Source: Tenacibaculum tangerinum
Lineage (GTDB): Bacteria; Bacteroidota; Bacteroidia; Flavobacteriales; Flavobacteriaceae
Direction of reading: 5' to 3'
Assembly: GCF_029853675.1 (NCBI RefSeq)
Contig: NZ_CP122539.1
Coordinates: forward strand, 2,561,001-2,625,000
DNA length: 64,000 nucleotides
Made by a program: the position numbers and the translations under genes. Positions 55,781 to 64,000 of this stretch are shown one piece after another (the stretch's first letter is position 1; every line of letters starts with the position of its first letter). A model generated the notes under the pieces. It was not told the origin of the DNA and did no database searches. It saw nothing but the letters and a program-made list of their open reading frames with translations.

Positions 55781-56434
55781 ATGTTAGATAAAAACGGAAT
55801 AGCGAAAAGAATCGCAAAAGAAGTAAAAAACGGATACTATGTAAATCTTGGTATTGGAATTCCGACCTTGGTAGCCAACTTCGTTCGCGACGATATCGAA
55901 GTAGAATTTCAGTCAGAAAACGGCGTGTTAGGTATGGGGCCTTTCCCTTTTGAAGGAGAAGAAGATGCCGATATTATCAATGCAGGAAAACAAACCATCA
56001 CTACGTTACCCGGAGCTAGTTTCTTCGATTCAGCTACGAGTTTTTCAATGATTCGTGGTAAGCATGTGCACCTAACCATTTTAGGAGCGATGGAAGTTGC
56101 TGAAAACGGCGATATTGCTAACTGGAAAATTCCAGGAAAAATGGTAAAAGGTATGGGAGGTGCTATGGATTTAGTAGCATCAGCCGATAATATTATTGTA
56201 GCCATGATGCATACCAACAAACGAGGAGAATCGAAACTGCTAAAAAGATGCTCGCTACCCTTAACAGGCGTGGGGTGCGTTACTAAAATTGTAACCAACT
56301 TGGCAGTATTAGAAGTCAAAGACAATAAGTTCTACTTGCTAGAAAGGGCCCCAGGAGTTTCTGTTGAAGAAATTAAAGCGGCGACGGAGGGAACTTTGGT
56401 GGTAGAAGGAGATATCCCAGAAATGGATATTTAA
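55781..56434 (+). CDS. scoB: 3-oxoacid CoA-transferase subunit B
   Basis: A 217-residue beta subunit with the catalytic Glu in VEFQSENGVLGMGPFP, GYYVNLGIGIPTLVANF at the start, and LTGVGCVTKIVTNLAV at the end. It completes the enzyme with scoA. The insertion upstream may weaken coupling of A and B; I see no separate promoter with good boxes before it. Confidence 0.93.
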   Translation: MLDKNGIAKRIAKEVKNGYYVNLGIGIPTLVANFVRDDIEVEFQSENGVLGMGPFPFEGEEDADIINAGKQTITTLPGASFFDSATSFSMIRGKHVHLTILGAMEVAENGDIANWKIPGKMVKGMGGAMDLVASADNIIVAMMHTNKRGESKLLKRCSLPLTGVGCVTKIVTNLAVLEVKDNKFYLLERAPGVSVEEIKAATEGTLVVEGDIPEMDI

Positions 56435-56457
56435 CAAAATTATAAGACTAAAAAAAG

Positions 56458-56484
56458 ACGTAAAGCTCCCTGCTTTACGTTTTT
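56458..56484 (+). terminator. Rho-independent terminator
   Basis: ACGTAAAGC / GCTTTACGT stem with a 5-base loop and T-run, after scoB. Confidence 0.8.
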
Positions 56485-56501
56485 GTATTTTACATAAGCA
56501 G

Positions 56502-57263
56502 ATGAAAATAATCTCATACAACGTAAACGGAATAAGAGCCGCATTAAAAAAAGGATTTATCGACTGGTTGCAAGCAGCAAATCCAGATGTAATTTGTATT
56601 CAAGAAACCAAAGCACATAAAGAACAGCTAGATGTAACCGAATTTGAACAGGCAGGATACCCTTACCATTATTGGTTTTCAGCAGAAAAAAAAGGCTATT
56701 CATCTGTAGCAATTTTTTGTAAAAGAGAACCCAATCATGTCGAGTATGGAACAGGAATCGAGTCGATGGATATTGAAGGAAGAAATTTACGAGTAGATTT
56801 CGATGAGTTCTCGGTTATGAGCATGTATTTACCCTCAGGAACCAACGATGCACGCTTAGGATATAAATTTAAGTACATGGACGAAATCCTAGAATATGCA
56901 ACCGAATTAAGAAAAGAAATTCCGAATTTAGTAATCTGTGGAGATTATAATATCTGTCATGAAGAAATAGATATTCACAATCCCAAAATGAAGGGAGTAT
57001 CCGGATTTTTACCCGAAGAACGCGAATGGCTAGGGAGATTTATCGATAGCGGATTTATCGATAGTTTCCGTTACCTACACCCCGAAAAACAAGAATACTC
57101 GTGGTGGAGTTACCGAGCCAATGCCAGAGCCAACAACAAGGGTTGGCGTATCGATTATAATATGGTAGCAGCACCGCTAGAAAATAAAATTTCAAGAGCC
57201 TATATTTTACCCGAAGCAAAACATTCAGACCATTGCCCAATAGCTGTTGAACTAGATGTATAA
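56502..57263 (+). CDS. xth: Exodeoxyribonuclease III
   Basis: A 253-residue AP endonuclease/3'-exonuclease of base excision repair. Metal and catalytic residues are in ISYNVNGIRAALKKG (Asn), VICIQETKAH (Glu), LVICGDYNICHEEIDIHNP (Asp, Asn), and HSDHCPIAVEL (Asp, His). The Tyr in MSMYLPSGTND is conserved. Length and motifs are normal. It is cytosolic, and is 6 bases before the lytic transglycosylase gene. Confidence 0.95.
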   Translation: MKIISYNVNGIRAALKKGFIDWLQAANPDVICIQETKAHKEQLDVTEFEQAGYPYHYWFSAEKKGYSSVAIFCKREPNHVEYGTGIESMDIEGRNLRVDFDEFSVMSMYLPSGTNDARLGYKFKYMDEILEYATELRKEIPNLVICGDYNICHEEIDIHNPKMKGVSGFLPEEREWLGRFIDSGFIDSFRYLHPEKQEYSWWSYRANARANNKGWRIDYNMVAAPLENKISRAYILPEAKHSDHCPIAVELDV

Positions 57264-57269
57264 ACCGTC

Positions 57270-58787
57270 ATGAACAAATTACAAATACTACTACTACTTT
57301 TTACAAGCTCAATCATTGCACAAGAACCTATAGACAGTCTTTTGGTACCCAAAGACAGTATCAATATAACTGCAATTGTTAATGATTCTATCAACCCAAT
57401 ACAAAATCCAGCATTATTTTCTACCGCCGATTTAAAAATGATTGATAGCTTATTGATAGAAGAAAAATTCAACTCGTCATTATTTGATAGCATTCAGTAC
57501 GTAATTAACGACAAAGATATTCTTGGAAATACCACCACCATACTTACCACAGATTTACTAAAGAAAAGGCTACGTGATTTGGACGTAAAAACCCCTTTTC
57601 ATTTAGCGTATAATCCAGCGCTAGAAAAGGTAATTAACGGATATTTAAAGTATCGAAAGAAGTATTATCCAGCGTTGATGGCTCGTGCTCAATATTATTT
57701 TCCAATGTTTGAGCAGTATTTAGACCAGTATGATATTCCGTTAGAAATGAAATATTTGGCTATTGTAGAATCTGCATTGCGACCAGACGCACGCTCAAGG
57801 GTAGGAGCCACAGGTTTGTGGCAGTTTATGTATGGAACAGGAATTCAGTTTGATTTAAAAGTAAACTCCTACGTCGATGAACGTCAAGACCCCGTAAAAG
57901 CAACCAAAGCAGCGTGCCAGTATTTGAGTCAGTTATATAAAATTTTTGGCGATTGGGATTTAGCTTTGGCAGCGTATAATTCAGGACCAGGAAACGTATC
58001 TAAAGCCATCAAACGTTCAGGCGGCTATAAAAACTATTGGAATATTCGTCCGTTTTTACCTCGAGAAACCGCAGGCTATGTACCTGCGTTTTACGCAACG
58101 ATGTATATTTTTGAATATGCCGACAAACATCATTTATACCCAGAAGCACCAAAAATTTTCAACTTTGAAACCGATACAGTACGTGTAAAAAGAACGATTA
58201 GTTTCGATCAAATCTCCGAAAAAACAGGTATTGATACAGAGTTGCTCTCGTTTTTAAATCCGTCATATAAACTAGATATTATTCCGTATATTAAAGAAAA
58301 AAACTATGCAGTACGATTACCTCGAAGAAACATGGTAGATTTTTTAGAAAAGGAAGAAGAAATTTATGCTTTGGCAAATGAAGACGATGCCAAGCGAGAA
58401 AAACCGCTACCTAAATACTTCGAGATGGACAAGCGCATTCGCTATAAAGTACGAAGTGGTGATTATCTAGGTAAAATAGCCAATAAGTTTGGGGTACGAG
58501 TGAGTGATATTAAGCGGTGGAACGGCTTGCGAAATCATCATCTAAAAATAGGGCAACGTTTAAGTATTTACCCTAAGAAAATGGCGATTCCAAAAGCAGT
58601 ATCTACGAAGGAATATAAAGTACCAAAAGGAAAGCACGAAGTGTATATTGTTAAAGAAGGAGACTCACTGTGGACCATTTCAAAAAAATACCCGTCAGTT
58701 TCTATAGAAGAAATTAAAAAGTGGAACAATATTTGGAGTGTTAAGAGTTTGAAACCCGGAATGAAACTCAAAATTTTTAAAAGTTAA
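57270..58787 (+). CDS. MltD-like lytic transglycosylase with two LysM domains
   Basis: A 505-residue envelope protein with a signal peptide (KLQILLLLFTSSIIA). The SLT domain (about 150-270) has the catalytic Glu in MKYLAIVESALRPDARS and the GLWQFM and YNSGPGNV motifs of the MltD group. Two LysM modules follow at about 390-440 (YKVRSGDYLGKIANKFGV) and 455-503 (YIVKEGDSLWTISKKYP), binding peptidoglycan. The enzyme cleaves glycan strands to 1,6-anhydro ends in the periplasm. It precedes the DUF4837 lipoprotein gene by 24 bases. Confidence 0.92.
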   Translation: MNKLQILLLLFTSSIIAQEPIDSLLVPKDSINITAIVNDSINPIQNPALFSTADLKMIDSLLIEEKFNSSLFDSIQYVINDKDILGNTTTILTTDLLKKRLRDLDVKTPFHLAYNPALEKVINGYLKYRKKYYPALMARAQYYFPMFEQYLDQYDIPLEMKYLAIVESALRPDARSRVGATGLWQFMYGTGIQFDLKVNSYVDERQDPVKATKAACQYLSQLYKIFGDWDLALAAYNSGPGNVSKAIKRSGGYKNYWNIRPFLPRETAGYVPAFYATMYIFEYADKHHLYPEAPKIFNFETDTVRVKRTISFDQISEKTGIDTELLSFLNPSYKLDIIPYIKEKNYAVRLPRRNMVDFLEKEEEIYALANEDDAKREKPLPKYFEMDKRIRYKVRSGDYLGKIANKFGVRVSDIKRWNGLRNHHLKIGQRLSIYPKKMAIPKAVSTKEYKVPKGKHEVYIVKEGDSLWTISKKYPSVSIEEIKKWNNIWSVKSLKPGMKLKIFKS

Positions 58788-58811
58788 CAACTAGCCCAAA
58801 AAATACGAACT

Positions 58812-59801
58812 ATGAATAAATTAATAGCTTTATGTGCCTTTATTTTTATTACCATTTCTTGTAAAACAGGAGGTAAGGGCGATTATATTTTACCAACATC
58901 AACAGGGAACACCAATAAAATATTGGTAGTTATTAAAGGAAACGATTGGGAAGGTAGTGTAGGAGATGAAATTCGTTCTGTTTTTGGAGAACATCAAGTA
59001 GGGTTGCCGCAACCAGAAACCCTACTATCGGTAAGTCAAATAGATCCAGTAGGATTTAAAGGTTTTATGAGAAATTCAAAAGCAGTTTTAGTTGTTAGAG
59101 AAGGAGAGAAAGAGCAAATAACAGTTACCAAAAATAAATATGCCAGACCTCAAATACTCGTATATGCAACGGCTAAAAATAAAGAAGGTTTGATAAACCT
59201 AATTCGCAATAGAGGAAAAGAAATAATCAAACTATTCAAAGATGAAGACATCACATTCATTCAAAATATCTTTAAAAAAGAAAAAATAGACGAAAGTCAA
59301 TTTGAAACCATTAAAAATCTAGGAATTACCCTAACCATTCCTAAAAGATTTAATATGGTAGAAGATAAAGAAGGCTTTTTATGGTTACGTCAACACTTAA
59401 AAAGTGGCATTGCAAGAGGAGATGGAACTAACAACATTTTAGTATATAGCTATCCTTTAGAAGATGAAAATAATATAGCCGATAACATTACGGCTGTGAG
59501 AGATACCATTGGTAAAAAATACATACCAGGAAGCAAAGAAGGAATGTATATGATTACCGAACAAGCCTATACACCTTTTGTTTTTGACGCAGAAATTGAT
59601 GGTAAAAAAGCCTATGAAACACGTGGTAAATGGGAAGTTAAAAATGATTTTATGGCAGGACCATTTGTAAATTATTCAATCATTGACAAAGAAAACCAAC
59701 GAGTAATTGTTTTCGAAGGATTCACCTATGCTCCATCAGTAAACAAAAGAGATTTTATTTTTGAATTAGAAGCAATTGGAAAATCATTAAAGGTCAAATA
59801 A
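58812..59801 (+). CDS. DUF4837 family lipoprotein
   Basis: A 329-residue Bacteroidetes-specific protein with lipobox ITISC (Cys17). The mature part LPTSTGNTNKILVVIKGNDW and LPQPETLLSVSQIDPVGFKG, and the central IPKRFNMVEDKEGFLWLRQ, are characteristic of DUF4837. Function is unknown. It is probably cotranscribed with the transglycosylase, which suggests a cell-envelope role, but that is inference from position. Confidence 0.85.
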   Translation: MNKLIALCAFIFITISCKTGGKGDYILPTSTGNTNKILVVIKGNDWEGSVGDEIRSVFGEHQVGLPQPETLLSVSQIDPVGFKGFMRNSKAVLVVREGEKEQITVTKNKYARPQILVYATAKNKEGLINLIRNRGKEIIKLFKDEDITFIQNIFKKEKIDESQFETIKNLGITLTIPKRFNMVEDKEGFLWLRQHLKSGIARGDGTNNILVYSYPLEDENNIADNITAVRDTIGKKYIPGSKEGMYMITEQAYTPFVFDAEIDGKKAYETRGKWEVKNDFMAGPFVNYSIIDKENQRVIVFEGFTYAPSVNKRDFIFELEAIGKSLKVK

Positions 59802-59826
59802 AAAAGATTCTCAGAATTAATAAGCC

Positions 59827-59859
59827 AAAGCATTAAACGAAAGTTTAATGCTTTTTTTT
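59827..59859 (+). terminator. Rho-independent terminator
   Basis: Perfect 12-bp stem AAAGCATTAAAC / GTTTAATGCTTT with a GAAA tetraloop and T8 tail. Confidence 0.9.
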
Positions 59860-59915
59860 GTAACAAAATGGCAGGCAAGTAGACCTATAAAGCAAACAAT
59901 TCAACACATAACCAA

Positions 59916-61388
59916 ATGATTGCACATTTTTTAAAATTAGAGTGGAAACAATTTTTTCGTTCTTCTTACTTCGGAAAAAGTATCGCACTAAAAATTGTTA
60001 TGGCTCTTTTTGCGTTGTACATGCTAGCTTCTTTTTTAATGGTAGGTATCGGGGCCTATTTTATTATTGAAGATAAATATCCAACTACCGATCCTTTATT
60101 TTTTGTAAACGGGTTGATTATTTATGTACTCATAGGAGATTTAATCTTCCGCTATTTAATGCATAAACTTCCTGTGTTAAATATCAAACCATTTCTTAAT
60201 TTACCTGTAAAAAAAGAAAAACTAGTACATTTTATATTGGTAAAATCGGCAGCATCATTTTTTAATATAATGCCCTTGTTTTTTTATGTGCCCTTTTCGG
60301 TGGTCTTAATGAATCAAGGCTATAGTGTTTTAGGAGTTTTAGGTTGGTTGTTTTTGATGTTCACATTAGTGCTAAGCACCAATTACATTAACTTCTTAAT
60401 TAATAAAAGCAAGTATGCATTCGCAGTAATGGCAGCTATACTAGCGATGTTGTTTTTTGCAAATAAATACCAGTTGATTAATGTAAGCGAGGTATTCGCA
60501 CCTGTTTTTCAATCGGTATATAACTTTCCTGTTTTATCACTTATAGGCGTAGTTCTATTGGTGAGTTTATACTATGTAAACTTTATATTCTTAAAAGAAA
60601 AAGTATACCTAGACGACGCTATAAAGAATAAAGAAGAGGTAGCTATGGCATCCAACTTGTCTTTTGTTGATAAACTAGGAGACGTTTCACCATTTATTAA
60701 AAACGATATCCGTCAAATTTGGAGAAATAAGCGTACTAAAACAGTATTTTTGATGTCGTTTTTATTTCTTTTTTATGGAGTTATTTTCTTTGGCAGAGAA
60801 ATGTATCAAGAAAAAATGCCTGCTATTTTAGTCTTTGCAGCGGTTTTTGTTACAGGAGGTTTTACATTAAATTACGGACAGTTTATCCCTGCTTGGGATA
60901 GCGAATACTATAACATGATTATGAGCCAGAATATTCGCTACAGAACCTTCTTAGAAAGTAAGTGGTATTTAATGGTGGTGGTAACAGTAACCCTTTATTT
61001 ACTCAGTATTCCCTATGCCTACTTTTACGGATTAGATATTTTTTTAATAATTACAGCAGGAGCTATTTTTAATATAGGCTTTAACTCGCTCTTTTTACTA
61101 TTTGCAGGATCTTTTAACAGAAAGCGTATAGACTTAAATAGAAGCGGATTTTCAAACTACCAAGGTACAAGCGCAACACAATTTTTAATCATCATTCCAG
61201 TAATGGGCATACCAATGCTATTATTCGCTATTTTTAAAAATTTCGTTAGTTTTAATGCAGGAGTATTATCAATCGCGATTGTTGGAATACTAGCCCTTGC
61301 GTTTAAAAATCACCTTATGAATTTTATAGAAAAGCGATACATTAAAAGCAAGTATGCAGCGATACACGCATTCAGTCAAAAATCATAA
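59916..61388 (+). CDS. DUF5687 family ABC transporter permease
   Basis: A 490-residue polytopic membrane protein with about 10-12 hydrophobic helices (IVMALFALYMLASFLMVGIG, FVNGLIIYVLIGDLIFRY, VLGVLGWLFLMFTLVLSTNY and more) and a soluble loop with DVSPFIKNDIRQIWRNKR, the coupling-helix region typical of this exporter group. DUF5687 permeases pair with the ATPase encoded immediately downstream. The substrate is unknown; export of a lipid, peptide or drug is typical. The 3' end overlaps the extended reading of the ATPase gene. Confidence 0.85.
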   Translation: MIAHFLKLEWKQFFRSSYFGKSIALKIVMALFALYMLASFLMVGIGAYFIIEDKYPTTDPLFFVNGLIIYVLIGDLIFRYLMHKLPVLNIKPFLNLPVKKEKLVHFILVKSAASFFNIMPLFFYVPFSVVLMNQGYSVLGVLGWLFLMFTLVLSTNYINFLINKSKYAFAVMAAILAMLFFANKYQLINVSEVFAPVFQSVYNFPVLSLIGVVLLVSLYYVNFIFLKEKVYLDDAIKNKEEVAMASNLSFVDKLGDVSPFIKNDIRQIWRNKRTKTVFLMSFLFLFYGVIFFGREMYQEKMPAILVFAAVFVTGGFTLNYGQFIPAWDSEYYNMIMSQNIRYRTFLESKWYLMVVVTVTLYLLSIPYAYFYGLDIFLIITAGAIFNIGFNSLFLLFAGSFNRKRIDLNRSGFSNYQGTSATQFLIIIPVMGIPMLLFAIFKNFVSFNAGVLSIAIVGILALAFKNHLMNFIEKRYIKSKYAAIHAFSQKS

Positions 61389-61407
61389 TCACCAAAAAAA
61401 TAAAAAA

Positions 61408-62103
61408 ATGATCTCTATACATAATATTTCAAAAACATACGGAACAACACAAGTTTTAAACCTAGAAGAACTACAAATTCCCAGCGGACAATCTTTTGGA
61501 TTAGTTGGAAATAACGGAGCAGGAAAAACAACCTTGTTCAACTTGTTATTAGACTTAATTAGGCCTACTACAGGAGAAATCGTAAATAATGAAGTTGTAG
61601 TAAATAAAAGTGAAAACTGGAAAACGTTTACAGGTTCGTTTATAGATGAAACCTTTTTAATAGGTTATTTGACTCCAGAAGAATATTTTGATTTTGTAGG
61701 AGACCTGCGTGGAATGAATAAGGCTGATGTAAAAGCTTTTTTAGCACAATTTAATGAGTTTTTTAACGATGAAGTTTTAAGCAAGAAAAAATACTTGCGA
61801 AACTTAAGCAAAGGAAACCAAAAAAAGGTAGGTATTGTCGCAGCTATGATGGGAAATCCGCAAGTAATAATTCTCGACGAACCATTTGCTAATTTGGACC
61901 CTACCACACAAATTAGATTAAAAAAACTAATTAAAAAGCTCACAGAAAACAACGATGTAACAGTACTAGTATCAAGTCACGATTTAAGTCATGTAACAGA
62001 AGTTTGCGAGCGAATAGTTGTATTAGACAAAGGAAACTTGGTAAAAGACATAAACACGTCAGAAGAAACATTAAAAGAACTTGAAAGCTATTTTTCTGCA
62101 TAA
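61408..62103 (+). CDS. ABC transporter ATP-binding protein
   Basis: A 231-residue ATPase read from the ATG giving MISIHNISKTYGTTQ; an in-frame ATG 54 bases upstream is rejected as it lies in the permease end. Walker A is GLVGNNGAGKTTLF, signature LSKGNQKKVGIVAAM, Walker B VIILDEPFANLD, and the switch His is in VLVSSHDLSHV. It powers the DUF5687 permease next to it. The gap is 19 bases, so the two are an operon. Confidence 0.93.
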   Translation: MISIHNISKTYGTTQVLNLEELQIPSGQSFGLVGNNGAGKTTLFNLLLDLIRPTTGEIVNNEVVVNKSENWKTFTGSFIDETFLIGYLTPEEYFDFVGDLRGMNKADVKAFLAQFNEFFNDEVLSKKKYLRNLSKGNQKKVGIVAAMMGNPQVIILDEPFANLDPTTQIRLKKLIKKLTENNDVTVLVSSHDLSHVTEVCERIVVLDKGNLVKDINTSEETLKELESYFSA

Positions 62104-62196
62104 AACAAGGCAAAAATCATCATATAATTATTATTTTTACCTCTTTACGTACAAAAAACACAATTGTAACGTTGTTGTACTGTAAGAAAGTAATAT

Positions 62197-64000
62197 ATGA
62201 GAAAACGGTTCAAGATAATAGTATTCAGTGTTTTAGTAGCTTCCGTGTATTCCTGCAGTGTGAAAAAAGATACCTTTTTAAGCAGAAATTATCATGCAGT
62301 TACTACGAAATACAACGTACTTTTTAATGGAGAACAAGCCTACCAAAAAGGACTTGAAGAGATTCAAGAAAAGCATGAAGATAATTTTTGGAAGCGCTTA
62401 CAAATCGAACCAATTACCTTCGACGAAAGTAAAATAACCGCCAAAGTATTTAGTCCTGGGACTGGGTTTGACAACGATGAAGAAGAGGAAAAAAAGAGCT
62501 TGACTCCTTTCGAAAAAGCAGAAGAAAAAGCCTTTAAAGCTGTTGAAACACACTCTATGAATATCAATGGGTATGAAAGAAACCGACAAATAGACGATGC
62601 TTATTTGCTATTAGGAAAAGCAAGATATTATACACAACGTTTTGTACCTGCACTTGAAGCGTTTAATTATGTTATCATAAACTACCCTAACGCCGACTTA
62701 AATTACGAGACAAAAATTTGGAGAGCGAAAACGAACATCCGATTAGATAACGAAAAAAGAGCCATTGAAACCTTACAATTGTTGTTAGAGGTGTTAGATG
62801 AAAAAGAGAAAATAAACAAAGCTGTAAAAGAGCAAGCCTATACTGCTATGGCCATGGCGTATGAAAAAACAGATACCATTCAAAAAGTAATAGACAATTT
62901 AAAATTAGCAACCAAAACAAGTTACAACAAAGAGCAATCGGCTAGAAATATGTTTGTTTTGGGGCAAATTTATAGCGAATTAGAAAGAAAAGATTCAGCT
63001 AGAATGGTGTTTAAAAAATTGGCAGATTATAAAAAAGCTCCAGATAAGTACCGCATTAGAGCAAATATTGAGTTGGCTAAAAATACACCAAACGATTCCA
63101 CATCAATATTGATGTTGGCAAGATTAAAAAAACTAATTAAAAATTCAGACAACCGAAAGTTTTTAAGTGAATTGTATTATCAAGCAGGAGTTATTCAAGA
63201 AGGAAGAAACAATTCAGAAGCAGCAGCCGAGTATTACAAAAAATCGTTAAAAGCCAAATACAACAACAATTATCAAAAAACGTTTGCCTACGAACGTTTA
63301 GCAGACATGGCTTTTGAAAAAGAAAATTATTTGCTAGCAGGCTCGTATTACGATAGTACACTACAAGTAGTTTCTAAAGAATTTGAAGAAGAAAAGAGAA
63401 TTCGAAGAATACGTAGGAAAAATAAAGGACTTACCAGATTGAGAGCCTATGAAGAAACGTTAAAAAAGAATGATAGTATTCTTAAACTGGTAGCCATGAC
63501 ACCCGATGAAAGAACTACTTTTTTTGAAGCACATATTGAAAAACTCAAAAAAGAAGACGAAGAAAAAAAGCAGCAATTACTCAATGCCCAAAACTTTGGA
63601 AGTGGTTTTGGAGGAGGTTCCTCTATGAATAACAGAAATAACAAAGGCAAGTGGTATTTTTACAATACCCAAGCACTAGGGTTCGGAAGAGCAGAATTTC
63701 AAAAAATATGGGGAAATCGACCTTTAGAAGATAATTGGCGACTGTCAGATAAATCAATTATTGCAGATACTAAAGAAACAGAAGATGAGGATGCAACTAA
63801 GATAAATAAAAAATACGAACTCTCAACTTATGTAGATGCAATACCTACAGATGAAAAAGAAATTACAGCGTTAGTTTTAGAACGCAACGATGCGTTATAC
63901 CAATTAGGCTTAATTTATAAAGAACAGTTTACCAATACAGCACTTGCTATAAAAAAATTAGAGCGATTAAAAAAACTTAAGAAAGACGACGAGCTCGAGT
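62197..64000 (+). CDS. sprE: Gliding/T9SS lipoprotein SprE (PorW), 3' end outside the window
   Basis: The reading frame opens at ATG 62197 and is still open at the window end, giving about 601 residues. The lipobox is SVYSC (Cys20), and the mature start KDTFLSRNYHAVTTKYNVLF is the signature of SprE/PorW. The rest is a series of TPR helices (DDAYLLLGKARYYTQRFVPA, FLSELYYQAGVIQEGRNNSE, YLLAGSYYDSTLQV). SprE is required for gliding and type IX secretion in F. johnsoniae and bridges the secretion machinery. The tail lies outside the window. Confidence 0.9.
   Translation, partial: MRKRFKIIVFSVLVASVYSCSVKKDTFLSRNYHAVTTKYNVLFNGEQAYQKGLEEIQEKHEDNFWKRLQIEPITFDESKITAKVFSPGTGFDNDEEEEKKSLTPFEKAEEKAFKAVETHSMNINGYERNRQIDDAYLLLGKARYYTQRFVPALEAFNYVIINYPNADLNYETKIWRAKTNIRLDNEKRAIETLQLLLEVLDEKEKINKAVKEQAYTAMAMAYEKTDTIQKVIDNLKLATKTSYNKEQSARNMFVLGQIYSELERKDSARMVFKKLADYKKAPDKYRIRANIELAKNTPNDSTSILMLARLKKLIKNSDNRKFLSELYYQAGVIQEGRNNSEAAAEYYKKSLKAKYNNNYQKTFAYERLADMAFEKENYLLAGSYYDSTLQVVSKEFEEEKRIRRIRRKNKGLTRLRAYEETLKKNDSILKLVAMTPDERTTFFEAHIEKLKKEDEEKKQQLLNAQNFGSGFGGGSSMNNRNNKGKWYFYNTQALGFGRAEFQKIWGNRPLEDNWRLSDKSIIADTKETEDEDATKINKKYELSTYVDAIPTDEKEITALVLERNDALYQLGLIYKEQFTNTALAIKKLERLKKLKKDDELE

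Overview
The window is about 64 kb of AT-rich DNA from a gliding marine member of the Flavobacteriaceae, most like Tenacibaculum or Polaribacter. That placement rests on four things seen here: gliding/type IX secretion genes (gldE, gldD, gldH, and a partial sprE/porW at the right edge), Bacteroidetes-type promoter boxes (TTTG, about 19 bases, TAnnTTTG), many lipoproteins with a simple lipobox, and a 29-residue basic protein typical of the phylum. Genus is an inference from gene content only.

Layout. 1-3.4 kb: end of an FAD oxidoreductase, a secreted endonuclease I lipoprotein, and a frameshifted uvrC. 3.4-11.3 kb: patatin/BamA-like protein, RNase G, a small basic protein, HU, then the syntenic block mutY-ssb-gldE-gldD. 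11.3-13 kb: an IS982-type insertion sequence, the tail of a bacterial PH-domain gene and a palindromic repeat. 13-18.7 kb: TrmH-type methyltransferase, frameshifted mutS, and an AraC-type regulator next to a CxxC peptide/AhpD-like/cupredoxin-like group with a clear double operator. 18.8-27 kb, mostly minus strand: a lipoprotein, a probable Panacea antitoxin-membrane toxin pair, aminopeptidase P, a Crp-type regulator, a DUF4382 lipoprotein, a DEAD-box helicase with two frameshifts, and a RimK ligase with an M14-type deacylase. 27-39.4 kb: VPS10/BNR protein, zinc-ribbon proteins, the TamB-TamL envelope pair, folB and tRNA-Cys.

39.4-45.8 kb is the most plastic stretch. Behind tRNA-Cys lie three paralogous S8 subtilase lipoproteins. 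Between the first two lie a decayed duplicate of the metallo-hydrolase start, an IS1-like transposase remnant and what looks like a broken lanthipeptide-type precursor with its terminator still intact. The third subtilase is canonical; the first two keep the catalytic residues but have drifted motifs and share a nearly identical 3' end.

45.8-64 kb is mostly housekeeping: M1 peptidase, glnS, ricT-gldH-pbp1A (overlapping genes), 3-oxoacid CoA-transferase subunits A and B split by a four-helix-bundle gene flanked by inverted short-period repeats, exonuclease III, an MltD-like transglycosylase, DUF4837, an ABC exporter pair and sprE.

Two whole-window observations stand out. Four one-base indels in 7-8 base A/T runs break uvrC, mutS and a DEAD-box gene (twice); this is either homopolymer sequencing error or the footprint of a mismatch-repair-defective lineage. 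A roughly 67-83 bp intergenic repeat occurs three times in the same orientation. No CRISPR array, rRNA or prophage was seen.
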